NCBI RefSeq assembly: GCF_000203915.1
Contig: NC_008390.1
Coordinates: forward strand, 868,001 to 932,000
DNA: 64,000 nucleotides
Direction: 5' to 3'
From: Burkholderia ambifaria AMMD
Lineage (GTDB): Bacteria > Pseudomonadota > Gammaproteobacteria > Burkholderiales > Burkholderiaceae
The notes below the pieces were generated by a model that ran no database searches, was not told the DNA's origin, and saw only the letters and a list, made by a program, of their open reading frames with translations. A program made the translations under genes and the position numbers. Of the stretch, positions 9,785-19,136 are shown one piece after another. Each line of letters starts with the position of its first letter. The stretch's first letter is position 1.

Positions 9785-10441
9785 TCAGAACTTGAAACGC
9801 GACGGTTCGATCGCGTTCACGAGGTGGTCGACGTAGGTCTCGAACACGTCGGCGACACGGTACTGCTTGTCGTCGATGCGCGTGATGATCTGCGCCTTCA
9901 TCACCGGACGGCCACCGACGAACGCCGACAGGCGGCCGCCGATCTTCAGCTGTTCGAGCATCTGCTGCGGCACGACCGGCAGGCCGCCCGCGACGCAGAT
10001 CACGTCGTACGGCGCCTTGTCGGGCCAGCCGAGCGAACCGTCGCCGAGCACGACTTCCGCGTTCGTCACGCCGTCGTTGCGCAGGTTGTCGGCCGCGAAC
10101 TTCGCGATGGCCGGATCGATCTCGACGGCCGTCACGTGCAGCGTGCGATGCGCGAACAGCGCGGCCAGATAGCCGGAGCCCGCGCCGATCACGAGCACGT
10201 TCTCGTGCTTCTTCACCGCCAGTTCCTGCAGCATGCGCGCTTCGACGCGCGGGAACAGCATCTTGCCGCGGCCGCCGGGCAGCGGCAGCTCGAGGTCGGC
10301 GAACGCGAGATCGCGATGTTCGGGCGACACGTAGTTTTCACGCTTGACGATCGACAGCAGGCCCAGGACGTCGAGATCCAGCACGTCCCACGGCCGGATC
10401 TGTTGTTCGATCATGTTGAAACGCGCGTTTTCGATATTCAT
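9785..10441 (-). CDS. Protein-L-isoaspartate O-methyltransferase family protein
   Basis: SAM-dependent methyltransferase, 218 aa. The SAM-binding glycine motif VIGAGSGYLAA lies near residues 79-89, followed by an acidic residue in AVEID. It is collinear with the Pcm family, which repairs isoaspartyl residues. The N terminus MNIENARFNMIEQQIRPWDV is the variant common in Betaproteobacteria and differs from E. coli Pcm, so the substrate is less certain than the family. It leads the operon with the rhodanese gene. Confidence 0.8.
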   Translation of the reverse strand: MNIENARFNMIEQQIRPWDVLDLDVLGLLSIVKRENYVSPEHRDLAFADLELPLPGGRGKMLFPRVEARMLQELAVKKHENVLVIGAGSGYLAALFAHRTLHVTAVEIDPAIAKFAADNLRNDGVTNAEVVLGDGSLGWPDKAPYDVICVAGGLPVVPQQMLEQLKIGGRLSAFVGGRPVMKAQIITRIDDKQYRVADVFETYVDHLVNAIEPSRFKF

Positions 10442-10545
10442 GGTGTGGTCACGCAGCCAGGTCGGCCATCAGCGGGGATAGAGAAACTTCGTGATTGTAC
10501 CAAACGGGGCGCCGGCGAAGCCTTCAGACGGCCTGCAACAGACCT

Positions 10546-10803
10546 TTACCCCTTGCTCTTCTTGATCTGCGCTTCGAACGCGAGGTCGAGCTTGCTCGCC
10601 TTGCGCGGTTTTTGGGGGCCGAACTGGTCGACGAACTTGACGAATTCGTCGAGCGGCAGCGGCTCGCTGCGCTTCTCGGCGGTGCCGCCCGAGCGGTCGA
10701 CCAGATAGAACAGGCCGCCCGCCATCGCGACGGCCGCGAACTGCGGGTTGCCGGACCGGGTCTTCAGGCGTTCGACCGCGTGGGTCGCTTTGGTGGTGCG
10801 CAT
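10546..10803 (-). CDS. Conserved hypothetical protein, 85 aa
   Basis: A small basic protein with no signal peptide or membrane segment. The middle (PQFAAVAMAGGLFYLVDRSGG) looks like two beta strands and a turn. The C terminus is Lys-rich (KPRKASKLD...QIKKSKG). I do not recognise a function. Codon use matches its neighbours, and it stands alone between the pcm-like gene and hemN. Confidence 0.65.
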   Translation of the reverse strand: MRTTKATHAVERLKTRSGNPQFAAVAMAGGLFYLVDRSGGTAEKRSEPLPLDEFVKFVDQFGPQKPRKASKLDLAFEAQIKKSKG

Positions 10804-10875
10804 CGTGCGGGTTCTTGCAGGGGCGTTGAGCCCGTTACTTTAGCAAACCGGCCGCCCGCATGCGGCCGCGCGGCG

Positions 10876-12267
10876 TCAGACGGTGCGCGAATAGCGCTGG
10901 CGCGGCGTCCGGCCGAGGTAGGCGTCGAACGCCATCGCGATGTTGCGCACGACCATCCGGCCGGCCGGGAGAATCGTCAGGCGGTCGCCGGCGATCGTCA
11001 GCAGCCCGTCCTGCTCGAACCCGCGCAGCGCGTCGAGCTCGCGCGCGAAGTGATCGGCGAAGCGGATCCCGTGCGCCGCCTCGATATGCGAGAACGGCAA
11101 TTCGAGGTTGCACATCAGCTGCGTGATCACGTCGCGGCGCAGCCGGTCGTCGGCCGTGAGCCGCACGCCGCGCGCGATCGGCAGCCGGCCCGCGTCGAGC
11201 GCGGCGCCGTAGGCCGGCAGATCCTTCGCGTTCTGCGCGTAGACGTCGCCGACCTTGCCGATCGACGACACGCCGAAACCGATCAGGTCGGTATCCGCGC
11301 GCGTGCTGTAGCCCTGGAAATTGCGCTGCAGCGTGCCGTTGCGCTGCGCGCGCACGAGTTCGTCGGTTGGCCGCGCGAAGTGATCCATCCCGATGTACAC
11401 GTAGCCGGCTGACGTCAGCATGTCGATCGCCAGGCCGAGCAGCGCGATGCGCGTTTCGGGCGGCGGCAGCGTCGCGTCGTCGATCTGCCGCTGCATCTTG
11501 AACAGGTGCGGCATGTGCGCGTAGCCGAATACGGACAGGCGGTCCGGCGCGAGTTCGATGATCGTCTCGAGCGTGCGCGCGAACACGGCGACCGTCTGGT
11601 GCGGCAGCCCGTAGATCAGGTCGACGCTGACCGAATGGAAGCCCGTCGCGCGCGCGGCGGACATCAAATCGGCCGTCATCGCGAGCGGCTGGATCCGGTT
11701 GATCGCCTGCTGCACGACCGGATCGAAATCCTGCACGCCGAGGCTCAGCCGGTTGAAGCCGATGTTGCGCAGGTGGACGAGCCGCGCGGGCGTGACCGTG
11801 CGCGGGTCGATCTCGATCGAGAACTCGGCCTCGGCGTCCGGCGCGAGCACGAAATAATCGCGGGTGGTCGCCATCAGTTCGGCCATTTCGGCGTCGGACA
11901 GGAAGGTCGGCGTGCCGCCGCCCCAGTGCAGCTGCGTGACCGGGCGCGCGGGATCGAACAGCGCGGCCTGCAGCGCCAGCTCCCGTTTCAGTTGCTCGAG
12001 ATACGGGCGCGCGCGGCGATGGTTGTTGGTCGCGATCTTGTTGCAGCCGCAATAGAAGCAGGCCGTGTTGCAGAACGGGATATGGAAGTACAGCGACAGA
12101 TCGCTGGACGACGCGCCGGGATCGCGCGCGGCACGCAGGTAGTCGGCCGGGTCGAAATCGTCGCGGAACTGCAGCGCGGTAGGGTAGGACGTATAGCGCG
12201 GCCCGTTCGCGCCGTACTTCGCGAGCAAATCGGGACGGAACATCGTGTCGGCAGAACCGGAACTCAT
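10876..12267 (-). CDS. hemN: Oxygen-independent coproporphyrinogen III oxidase HemN
   Basis: Radical-SAM enzyme that converts coproporphyrinogen III to protoporphyrinogen IX without oxygen, 463 aa. The cluster motif CxxxCxxC lies at C66, C70 and C73, followed by C75 (CNTACFYCGC), the HemN rather than HemW pattern. The N-terminal NGPRYTSYPTA is also HemN-like. The ATG at 12267 gives the family N terminus, although the frame is open upstream. I saw no clear FNR box in the 159-nt gap shared with the divergent Cys-cluster gene. Confidence 0.93.
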   Translation of the reverse strand: MSSGSADTMFRPDLLAKYGANGPRYTSYPTALQFRDDFDPADYLRAARDPGASSSDLSLYFHIPFCNTACFYCGCNKIATNNHRRARPYLEQLKRELALQAALFDPARPVTQLHWGGGTPTFLSDAEMAELMATTRDYFVLAPDAEAEFSIEIDPRTVTPARLVHLRNIGFNRLSLGVQDFDPVVQQAINRIQPLAMTADLMSAARATGFHSVSVDLIYGLPHQTVAVFARTLETIIELAPDRLSVFGYAHMPHLFKMQRQIDDATLPPPETRIALLGLAIDMLTSAGYVYIGMDHFARPTDELVRAQRNGTLQRNFQGYSTRADTDLIGFGVSSIGKVGDVYAQNAKDLPAYGAALDAGRLPIARGVRLTADDRLRRDVITQLMCNLELPFSHIEAAHGIRFADHFARELDALRGFEQDGLLTIAGDRLTILPAGRMVVRNIAMAFDAYLGRTPRQRYSRTV

Positions 12268-12426
12268 GCTGGCCTCGCGCTTTTCAGATGCGTTCGAGTA
12301 TATAAACGCGCGTTTCGGCTGCATTGTGTAATAACGTCGCAGCCGGCGATGGCACAATGCGCGGTGGACCGCCGCACGCCGCGTCCGGTTGCCGCACCGT
12401 TTTTTTGTCGTTCTTGAGAGAGTCGA

Positions 12427-12756
12427 GTGTCCGTCGAAATGCCTGTCCGTCCGGCACCCGCCGATGCCCCGCCGCCGCATGCGTGCCGCGAGGGGTGCGG
12501 CGCGTGCTGCATCGCGCCGTCGATTTCGTCCCCGATTCCGGGGATGCCCGACGGCAAGCCGGCCGGCGTGCGCTGCGTGCAGCTCGGCGACGACCTGCGC
12601 TGCCGGATCTTCGGCCGTCCGGAGCGTCCCGCGTGCTGTTCCGGGCTGCAGCCGTCCGCCGAGATGTGCGGTGCGTCGCGCGACGACGCGCTCGCGTGGC
12701 TGACGCGCCTCGAGGTCGCGACCCAGCCCGCGCCCGGCACCGGCGCTTCCCGTTGA
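12427..12756 (+). CDS. YkgJ-family cysteine-cluster protein
   Basis: Protein of 109 aa from a GTG start. Cysteines are spaced CREGCGACC near residues 20-28, with further Cys in the C-terminal half (RCVQ, RCRIF, ACC, MC), the pattern of the YkgJ/UPF0153 zinc- or iron-chelating family. The biochemical role is unknown. It is divergent from hemN. A later ATG at residue 5 is an alternative start. Confidence 0.8.
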   Translation: MSVEMPVRPAPADAPPPHACREGCGACCIAPSISSPIPGMPDGKPAGVRCVQLGDDLRCRIFGRPERPACCSGLQPSAEMCGASRDDALAWLTRLEVATQPAPGTGASR

Positions 12757-12890
12757 CGCATGGTCGTGCACCGGCTCGCGCACGGAACCGGCGGCGTGTG
12801 CGCAAGCACTAACTTCGGTCCACGGCCCCGAAGCGGCGGCCGAGCCGATGGCCCCACTGCCGCTTCGCCCGATACAGGAGATTGTCCAGC

Positions 12891-13484
12891 ATGACCGCAT
12901 CTTGCACGCCCGGCCGGCGCCGTTTCCTCGCCGTGTGCGCCGGCGCCATCGGCGTGTCGGTATCGCTCGCGGTATCGCTCGCCGCCTGCGCGTCGACGTT
13001 CCCGTTCATCCCCGATCACTACACGTTCTCGCGCGGCGACGTGCAGAAAGCCGTCGCGCGCAAGTTCCCGTACCAGAAGACGGTCGCGCAGGTCGTCGAC
13101 GTGTCGCTTGCGAATCCGGCCGTCAACCTGCTGCCCGACCAGAACCGCGTCGCCGTGCAGCTCGACGCGCATTTCGCGAGTCCGTTCCTGAGCGAGCCGG
13201 TGAGCGGCAAGTTCACCGTGTCGGGCCAGCTGGCGTACGACGCGCCGAGCCGCTCCGTCGTGTTGCGGGCGCCGGCCGTCGACAGCCTCGTGCTCGACGG
13301 CAACGCGCAGATGTACGCACAACAGGTCGGCGCGGCCGCCGGCCTGCTCGCGACGCAGGTGCTGACCAACTATCCGATCTACACGTTCAAGCCCGAGCAA
13401 CTGCAATTTGCCGGAGTGAACTACGAACCCGGTACAATTACGATTCTTACAAACGGCATACGCGTGGCGATCGTCGAAAAGTGA
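12891..13484 (+). CDS. DUF1439 family lipoprotein with Tat-like signal
   Basis: Predicted lipoprotein of 197 aa. The N terminus has GRRRFLAV (a Tat-like twin arginine), a hydrophobic stretch and the lipobox LAAC with Cys at about residue 33. The remainder matches the DUF1439 pattern, with VDVSLANPAVNLLPDQNRVAVQLD in the core. The ATG at 12891 has AGGAG ten bases upstream. A TTG at 12882 sits too close to that site. Function is unknown. Confidence 0.78.
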   Translation: MTASCTPGRRRFLAVCAGAIGVSVSLAVSLAACASTFPFIPDHYTFSRGDVQKAVARKFPYQKTVAQVVDVSLANPAVNLLPDQNRVAVQLDAHFASPFLSEPVSGKFTVSGQLAYDAPSRSVVLRAPAVDSLVLDGNAQMYAQQVGAAAGLLATQVLTNYPIYTFKPEQLQFAGVNYEPGTITILTNGIRVAIVEK

Positions 13485-13564
13485 CGACGTACCGCGCGCG
13501 GCCGGGCGGGCCGCGGCGGTGACGGGGCCCATTCTCTTTCGACTACTTCGGAGTTGGGCCACGG

Positions 13565-14395
13565 ATGGACTGGATCCTGATCTGCAAGGCATTGATCCTC
13601 GGCGTCGTCGAGGGGCTGACGGAATTCCTCCCGGTGTCGAGCACCGGCCACCTGATCGTCGCGGGCAGCTTCCTGAATTTCAACGATGCGCACGCGAAGA
13701 CCTTCGACGTCGTGATCCAGTTCGGCGCGATCCTCGCGGTTTGCTGGGAATACCGGCAACGGATCGTGTCCATCGTGACCGGTCTGCCGAGCCGGCCCGA
13801 CGCGCAGCGCTTCACGCTGAACGTCGTGATCGCGACGATTCCCGCGATCGCGCTCGGCCTGCTGTTCGAGAAGAAGATCAAGGCCGTGCTGTTCTCGCCG
13901 GTGCCTGTCGCATTCGCGCTCGTGGTCGGCGGCGCGATCATCCTGTGGGCCGAGGCGCGGCAGCGCGAACGCAGGGAGCCACCGCGCGTGCAGTCGATCG
14001 ATGCGCTCACGCCGCTCGACGCGCTGAAGGTCGGCCTCGCGCAATGTTTCGCGCTGGTGCCGGGCATGTCGCGCTCGGGCTCGACGATCATCGGCGGGAT
14101 GCTGTTCGGCCTCGACCGGCGCGTCGCGACCGAATTCTCGTTCTTCCTCGCGATTCCGATCATCTTCGGCGCGACGCTCTATGAAACGGTCAAGGACTGG
14201 CAGGCCTTCACGGTCGACTCGCTCGGCCTGTTCGCGCTCGGGCTCGTTGCCGCGTTCGTCAGCGCGTTCGTGTGCGTGCGCTGGCTGTTGCGCTTCGTCG
14301 CGACGCACGACTTCACCGTGTTCGCGTGGTACCGGATCGCGTTCGGCCTGTTCGTGCTGCTCGTCGGTTACAGCGGGTGGTTGAACTGGGCGTGA
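13565..14395 (+). CDS. uppP: Undecaprenyl-diphosphatase UppP (BacA)
   Basis: Membrane enzyme that dephosphorylates undecaprenyl diphosphate to recycle the lipid carrier for peptidoglycan and other envelope polymers. It is 276 aa with about eight membrane helices. The two catalytic motifs are clear: [13 protein letters not shown] near residue 17 and [10 protein letters not shown] near 164. Family members confer bacitracin resistance when overproduced. It ends at a bidirectional terminator shared with trmB. Confidence 0.96.
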   Translation: MDWILICKALILGVVEGLTEFLPVSSTGHLIVAGSFLNFNDAHAKTFDVVIQFGAILAVCWEYRQRIVSIVTGLPSRPDAQRFTLNVVIATIPAIALGLLFEKKIKAVLFSPVPVAFALVVGGAIILWAEARQRERREPPRVQSIDALTPLDALKVGLAQCFALVPGMSRSGSTIIGGMLFGLDRRVATEFSFFLAIPIIFGATLYETVKDWQAFTVDSLGLFALGLVAAFVSAFVCVRWLLRFVATHDFTVFAWYRIAFGLFVLLVGYSGWLNWA

Positions 14396-14422
14396 TGCCG
14401 GTGCGCAGGCGACGGCGCTTCC

Positions 14423-14470
14423 AATGAAGAACGGCCCGATCGGCAGATGCCGGTCGGGCCGTTCTTCATT
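14423..14470. terminator. Bidirectional hairpin between uppP and trmB
   Basis: A 17-bp perfect inverted repeat (AATGAAGAACGGCCCGA and its complement) flanks a 14-nt centre. It lies between the convergent ends of uppP and trmB, as expected for a shared terminator. There is no long T tract. Confidence 0.75.
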
Positions 14471-14510
14471 GCGCGGCGCGCAGCGTGCGGTGCGCCGTCG
14501 CGGCGGGGAT

Positions 14511-15278
14511 TCAGCCGGCGCGCTTGCGGAACACCAGGTCCCACACGCCGTGGCCGAGCCGCAACCCGCGCCGCTCGAACTTCGTGATGGGGCGGTAGTC
14601 GGGACGCGGCGCGTAGTCGGCGGCCGTGTTTTCGAGCGACGGTTCGGCGCCGAGCACTTCCAGCATCTGTTCCGCGTAGTTCTGCCAGTCGGTCGCGCAA
14701 TGCAGGTACGCGCCGGGCTTCAGGCGCGATGCGAGGTGCGCGACGAGCGGCGGCTGGATCAGCCGGCGCTTGTGGTGGCGCGCCTTGTGCCACGGATCCG
14801 GGAAGAAGATGTGCACGCCGTCGAGGCTTTCCGGCGCGAGCATGTGCTCGAGCACTTCGACCGCGTCGTGCTGGATGATGCGGATGTTCGGCAGGTCCTG
14901 CTCGCCGATCAGCTTCAGCAGCGCGCCGACGCCCGGCTCGTGCACTTCGACGCCGAGGAAGTCGTCGCCCGGACGGTGCGCGGCGATTTCCGCGGTCGAC
15001 GCGCCCATCCCGAAGCCGATCTCGAGGATGCGCGGTGCGCTGCGGCCGAACACGGCGTCCCAGTCGGGAATTTCAGCTGCGTACGGGACGACGAAGCGCG
15101 GGCCGAACTCGTCGAGCGCGCGGCGCTGGCCGGTCGACACGCGGCCGGCGCGCGTCACGAAGCTGCGGATGCGGCGGTGGTGCAGCGGATTGACTTCGTC
15201 GGCGCCGTCGGCGGCTTCGTCGGGGAGGGCGGCGTCGTCCGGCGGCAGGCCGGCTTCGTTCGGATCGTCGTGCATCAT
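14511..15278 (-). CDS. trmB: tRNA (guanine-N7)-methyltransferase TrmB
   Basis: Methylates G46 of tRNA variable loops, 255 aa. The SAM motif [10 protein letters not shown] is followed by [12 protein letters not shown] and the [15 protein letters not shown] segment, which is diagnostic for TrmB. An acidic 25-residue leader precedes the core. The gene lies just downstream of tRNA-Gly in the same direction, with that tRNA's terminator between them. Confidence 0.94.
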   Translation of the reverse strand: MMHDDPNEAGLPPDDAALPDEAADGADEVNPLHHRRIRSFVTRAGRVSTGQRRALDEFGPRFVVPYAAEIPDWDAVFGRSAPRILEIGFGMGASTAEIAAHRPGDDFLGVEVHEPGVGALLKLIGEQDLPNIRIIQHDAVEVLEHMLAPESLDGVHIFFPDPWHKARHHKRRLIQPPLVAHLASRLKPGAYLHCATDWQNYAEQMLEVLGAEPSLENTAADYAPRPDYRPITKFERRGLRLGHGVWDLVFRKRAG

Positions 15279-15356
15279 CGGTGACAGAGAAAGGCTCGGT
15301 TCGGGGCGCGGGCCCGTTACGCGCAGCGGTGCGCCGGATGAACGGGCACATGGTAC

Positions 15357-15383
15357 AAAAAAGCCGCCTTCGACGAGGCGGCT
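15357..15383 (-). terminator. Rho-independent terminator of tRNA-Gly
   Basis: On the minus strand the hairpin AGCCGCCT-CGTCG-AAGGCGGCT is followed by TTTTTT. It lies about 30 nt after the tRNA 3' end. Confidence 0.85.
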
Positions 15384-15411
15384 CTTGCGCTGGCTGCCGT
15401 GCAGCCGAAAG

Positions 15412-15486
15412 TGGAGCGGGCGATGGGAATCGAACCCACGTCATCAGCTTGGGAAGCTGAGGTAATGGCCATTATACGACGCCCGC
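15412..15486 (-). tRNA. tRNA-Gly (anticodon CCC)
   Basis: Cloverleaf with 7-bp acceptor stem (GCGGGCG/CGCCCGC), anticodon loop TTCCCAA giving CCC, T-loop GGTTCGATTCC and an encoded CCA end. It decodes GGG. Confidence 0.95.
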
Positions 15487-15496
15487 AGAACGGGTG

Positions 15497-15526
15497 ATTG
15501 TACAGGGTTTGGCCGAGATGTTGCAA
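15497..15526 (-). promoter_or_regulatory. Sigma70 promoter of tRNA-Gly
   Basis: On the minus strand, TTGCAA and TACAAT are separated by 18 bp. The -10 box ends 10 nt before the tRNA 5' end. Confidence 0.75.
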
Positions 15527-15777
15527 GCGAGGCGTGGTGGCCGCTGGCCTCGATGCCGGCATCGCTTGGCGTGGAGGCGATGACACCAGTGGGAAAGGTG
15601 AAGGACGATCCGTCGAAAGCGGTCCATCGATGCAACGCGAAATGGAACCCCCGCAGCGCCCCACCACGCAAGCCGGTGTCGAAATTAGACGAGTCAGTGT
15701 CGGAACCATACAAGCCCCGATGCGGCTTTCGAACTAACGTGACAGACCTCTCATCCGATCGTAAGTCTGGAGCCGAC

Positions 15778-16122
15778 ATGTCCGATTTCATCACCGTTCT
15801 GCGCGAAACCTGCCCGACCCCGGTCCTTGATGCCACCAAATGGAAGCGCATCGGCGGCGATCCGCACACCGTGAACCTCAACGCCTACCTGTCCGAGGAC
15901 GGCAGCAAGATCATGGGCACGTGGATCTGCACGCCGGGCAAGTTCGAGGTGAACTACGAGAAGTGGGAGTACTGCCACTTCCTCGACGGCTACTGCATCA
16001 TCACGCCGGAAGGCGAAGAGGCGGTGCACCTGAAAGCCGGCGACGTGTTCGTCATCGAGCCCGGCATGAAAGGGACTTGGGAAGTGGTGGAGACGGTGCG
16101 CAAGTATTTCGTCTTCGCCTGA
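15778..16122 (+). CDS. Cupin-domain protein (EutQ-like/DUF861)
   Basis: Small cytoplasmic protein of 114 aa forming one cupin barrel. The segment YEKWEYCHFLDGYCIITPEG followed by LKAGDVFVIEPG (about 85-96) is the two-motif arrangement of DUF861 cupins. The ATG at 15778 has TGGAG about 6 nt upstream. The frame is open further 5' but that part does not look like the family. The substrate is unknown. It stands alone after tRNA-Gly. Confidence 0.8.
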   Translation: MSDFITVLRETCPTPVLDATKWKRIGGDPHTVNLNAYLSEDGSKIMGTWICTPGKFEVNYEKWEYCHFLDGYCIITPEGEEAVHLKAGDVFVIEPGMKGTWEVVETVRKYFVFA

Positions 16123-16490
16123 CGCGCCCGCATGACGCGTCATTCCTCCGGGATTTCGGCAGGAATGGCGGTCTCGCGGATTCCGGTTCAGTAAACTCGT
16201 TCCGGTTCGGGAACAGCTCGCCGAGCGTGGTCGCACGCTCGGCCGGTCCCGCTATCCCGCCGAGCGCGCGGGGCGCCTGATGCTCCGATACGCGCGCGGC
16301 CACATCCCGTACGTGCGCCGAAACTTGGGCCCGAGACGCGACGCGTCGGCAAATCCGCAGCCCGCCGCGATTTCGGAAATGTTCTTTCGCGGATGCATCA
16401 GCATCCATGCGGCCATGCAAATCCGTATTGCCCGGAAGCAGGCGGCCGGCCCGCGCCTCCCGATGCGATTCGACCACTCCCAACTGAAGC
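16123..16490. other. Intergenic region, no gene seen
   Basis: A 368-nt stretch between the cupin gene and the convergent rpsU operon. TTCCGGTTC occurs twice (16181 and 16200). No coding frame has a good start and codon use, and I see no convincing terminator. Confidence 0.6.
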
Positions 16491-16697
16491 TTACTTCTCG
16501 ACGCTCAGCGCCTTTTCGATCGCGGCAATCAATTTGAACGCATCATCGCGGCCGATCCGCAGGCCGCGACTCGTGTACTCGCAGCCAAACGCGTAGAAGC
16601 TTGGCAAAAGCGTGATCGCATCGTTCTGTCGATCGAAATCGACTTCGCATTTCGTCAACGGAAAGAACGGAGGGGCTTCGGCGGGCGGCTGGTACAT
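16491..16697 (-). CDS. Hypothetical protein, 68 aa, downstream of rpsU
   Basis: A small protein with no recognised domain. It starts MYQPPAEAPPFFP, has a central beta-like part (FGCEYTSRGLRI) and ends in a helix (DAFKLIAAIEKALSVEK). The AGGAG site overlaps the rpsU stop region, and the start lies 9 nt after that stop, so translation is probably coupled to rpsU. Function unknown. Confidence 0.7.
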   Translation of the reverse strand: MYQPPAEAPPFFPLTKCEVDFDRQNDAITLLPSFYAFGCEYTSRGLRIGRDDAFKLIAAIEKALSVEK

Positions 16698-16706
16698 GGC
16701 GTTCTC

Positions 16707-16919
16707 CTAGTGCAACTTGCGAGGCGGCAACATGCGCTTGGCGCGCAGGCGCTGTCGCGCGACGGCGCTGGCCTTCTCGCGCTCGCGCTGCGTCGTCCGC
16801 TTTTCATAACCGGTGCGACTGCGCAACTCGCGGATCAGGCCTGTCTTCTCGATGTCTCGCCGAAAGCGCCGAAGCGCGACATCGACCGGTTCGTTGGGCT
16901 TGAGGACGATCGTCGTCAT
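16707..16919 (-). CDS. rpsU: 30S ribosomal protein S21
   Basis: Ribosomal protein S21, 70 aa, full length. The sequence [20 protein letters not shown] and the basic C terminus ([16 protein letters not shown]) are typical. Burkholderia genomes usually carry more than one rpsU. This copy is not next to dnaG/rpoD or the GatB/YqeY genes, so it is likely an additional paralogue. It heads a two-gene operon with the 68-aa protein. Upstream sequence extends the frame but shows no family match. Confidence 0.93.
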   Translation of the reverse strand: MTTIVLKPNEPVDVALRRFRRDIEKTGLIRELRSRTGYEKRTTQREREKASAVARQRLRAKRMLPPRKLH

Positions 16920-17210
16920 GCAGATCCCGTTTTCAAACAATGCATGAAGGAACGCTGGTCGAGCGAAGTTGTGACGGCACTCGCCATCTCGTCGGATCGC
17001 ATTCGAAATAGCCGACGCGGATCGACGGTGTGCGCGCGGCAGACAGCATCTGCGACGCCGGGTGATGACGCAACGCCGAACTGGCGAGGCCGTTATGCGG
17101 AGCTGCACCGGATTAGGCGATCTCGTGCAATGCAATCGGATGATCGCCTGCGCCGATGATCGCTTCGTGATCCGAAGTGATATACGACCGCGCTACCGCC
17201 GCAAGATACG

Positions 17211-17495
17211 TCAGTGGGAGTTGGCGAAGAGCGGCTGCTCGCCGCGATTGCCGTCGATGATCTCCTCCGCGTAGCGAAGGGACGCCCGGCGCGCTTCGCC
17301 CGCCGATTCGAACGGCGCGTTGCCGAGCAGCCGGAACGTTTCGCTGCGGGTCACCGTGTCGGCAGTGCCGCGCTGGCAAATCTTCACGGCTGCGTCGAAG
17401 CCGCCGTCGTAGTTGTGCGGGTTGCCGTTCTGGGAAGGCACGTGCGGATAAATCAGCGGATAGATTTCGAAACCACGATAGAGATGCATGCTCAT
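17211..17495 (-). CDS. Hypothetical protein, 94 aa
   Basis: A small soluble protein starting MSMHLYRGFEIYPLIYPH. The ATG at 17495 has AGGAG at good spacing, which decides between it and the ATG two codons later. The C-terminal half includes SAGEARRASLRYAEEIIDG, probably a helix. It looks like a small DUF found singly in Burkholderia. I cannot name a family or function. Confidence 0.65.
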   Translation of the reverse strand: MSMHLYRGFEIYPLIYPHVPSQNGNPHNYDGGFDAAVKICQRGTADTVTRSETFRLLGNAPFESAGEARRASLRYAEEIIDGNRGEQPLFANSH

Positions 17496-17971
17496 GATGA
17501 ACTCCTGGTTCGGTCGCGACAAATCGCGTGGACGAACACATCCGACCGGTATCACCGCTGCGCGGCGCGACGGGTAGGGTGAAAAAGGCAGCGACGCGTG
17601 CTGATGAACGCACGACGCAGCAATGAGGAAGATGGCGGGGCGAGCGGCCAGCAACTCGACCACCCGTGCTCGGACAAATTCATCATACGCGCTTGGTGTT
17701 GGTTGTCCATCTCATTCACTGCCGGCGCAATGCGATGCGCGGATTCGACGCACGCAACGCGCATCGAGCGTGACAGAGCATTCCTCGGTATTCCGATGCC
17801 GTGCAGCGCGATTCGGGTGATGCCGATGGAGCCGCGTGACGCCGCGTCGTCGTGATGATCGCGAGCCTGCAAGACATCGCGCGAGCACCTATGATGCAGC
17901 GATCCGCCAGCGCGCCGGCCGCATCGCGTGCATGGCCCGCGAACGCAGAACGTTTCCTCCGGAACCCGACC
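17496..17971. other. Intergenic region between divergent genes, nothing identified
   Basis: 476 nt between the 94-aa gene (leftward) and the tarD-like gene (rightward). It should hold both promoters. No clear -35/-10 pair, operator repeat or small gene could be picked out. Confidence 0.55.
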
Positions 17972-19132
17972 ATGCGCATCATCGACATTCGCGAGCAAAC
18001 AATTCCGGTTTCCCGTTATGCCGACCCGGCGATTTCGTCGGGCGGCCTGACGACGAGCGTCGTCGCGATCGTCACGGATGTCGTGCGCGACGGCCGCCCG
18101 GTGACGGGCTACGGTTACGCGTCGGTCGGCCGCTATGCGCAGGGCGGGCTGATTCGCGAACGGTTCGGGCCGCGGCTGCTGGCCGCCGCGGACACCATCG
18201 CCGACGACGCCGGTACGAACCTCGATCCGTTTCGCGCATGGCGCGCGATGATGGCCGGCGAGAAGCCGGGCGGTCACGGCGAACGCTGCGTTGCAGTCGG
18301 CGTGCTCGACATGGCGATCTGGGATGCCGCCGCGAAAATCGCCGGCCTGCCGCTCCATCGCTTTCTTGCCAACCGGCTCGCGCGCCACGCAGCGCGTCGC
18401 GTGCGCGTGTACGCCGGCGGCGGCTACCGTTATCCGCACGACGATCTCGCACGCCTGTCGGACGAGATGCGTCGCATCGCCGATCTCGGCTACACGCATG
18501 CGAAGATCAAGATCGGCGGCCCGGATCTCGACGATGACAAAAGACGCATCGAAGCCGCCGCTGCCTGCCTTGCCGACAGCTCGCACCTCGCGGTCGACGC
18601 GATGAACACGTACGACGCGGCGAGCGGGCGCGCCGCCGCCGCGATGCTGGCACCGTTCGGGCTCTGGTGGTTCGAGGACCTCTGCGATCCGCTCGACCTG
18701 CCGCTGCATGCGGACCTCACTGCGCAATACACGCCGCCGGTCGCGGCCGGCGAGGCGCTGTTCTCGCTCGCGGAAGCGAAGCTGCTCGAACGCTACGGCG
18801 GCCTGCGAGCAGACCGCGACTTCCTCGTGTTCGATCCGGTGCATTGCTACGGCCTGCCGGGCTATCTGCAGATCGTCGATCATTTCGTGTCGAACGGCTG
18901 GCGGCGCGATGCGTTCTGGCCGCACGGCGGTCACCTGTTCTCGCTGCACGTCGTGGCCGCGCTCGGGCTCGGTGGCGCGGAAGTCAATCCGTTTGCGTTC
19001 CATCCGTTCAGCGGGCTGCCGGACGGCGAAACGCTCGACGCCGGCTACGCGGCCGTGCCGCAGGCGCCGGGCATCGGCTTCGAGCTTCACGCCGATGCCT
19101 ATCGCGCGTTTCGCTCGGTAGCGGGCCGCTGA
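17972..19132 (+). CDS. D(-)-tartrate dehydratase-like enolase-superfamily enzyme
   Basis: Acid-sugar dehydratase family member (mandelate racemase/muconate lactonizing group), 386 aa. Mg ligands are visible at D209 (AVDAMN), E235 (WFEDL) and E261 (AGEAL). The KxK pair lies at K178/K180 (AKIKIG) and a candidate acid His at about H318 (WPHGG). Overall resemblance and length fit TarD of Bradyrhizobium, so D-tartrate dehydration is the best guess, not proven. The ATG at 17972 starts the family N terminus. The gene converges on a DeoR regulator. No tartrate transporter is nearby. Confidence 0.75.
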   Translation: MRIIDIREQTIPVSRYADPAISSGGLTTSVVAIVTDVVRDGRPVTGYGYASVGRYAQGGLIRERFGPRLLAAADTIADDAGTNLDPFRAWRAMMAGEKPGGHGERCVAVGVLDMAIWDAAAKIAGLPLHRFLANRLARHAARRVRVYAGGGYRYPHDDLARLSDEMRRIADLGYTHAKIKIGGPDLDDDKRRIEAAAACLADSSHLAVDAMNTYDAASGRAAAAMLAPFGLWWFEDLCDPLDLPLHADLTAQYTPPVAAGEALFSLAEAKLLERYGGLRADRDFLVFDPVHCYGLPGYLQIVDHFVSNGWRRDAFWPHGGHLFSLHVVAALGLGGAEVNPFAFHPFSGLPDGETLDAGYAAVPQAPGIGFELHADAYRAFRSVAGR

Positions 19133-19136
19133 GCGG

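Noticed and set aside
12264..13592. Long minus-strand frame across the YkgJ and lipoprotein genes
   Set aside because: It covers two well-supported plus-strand genes and encodes low-complexity Arg/Ala sequence without domains.
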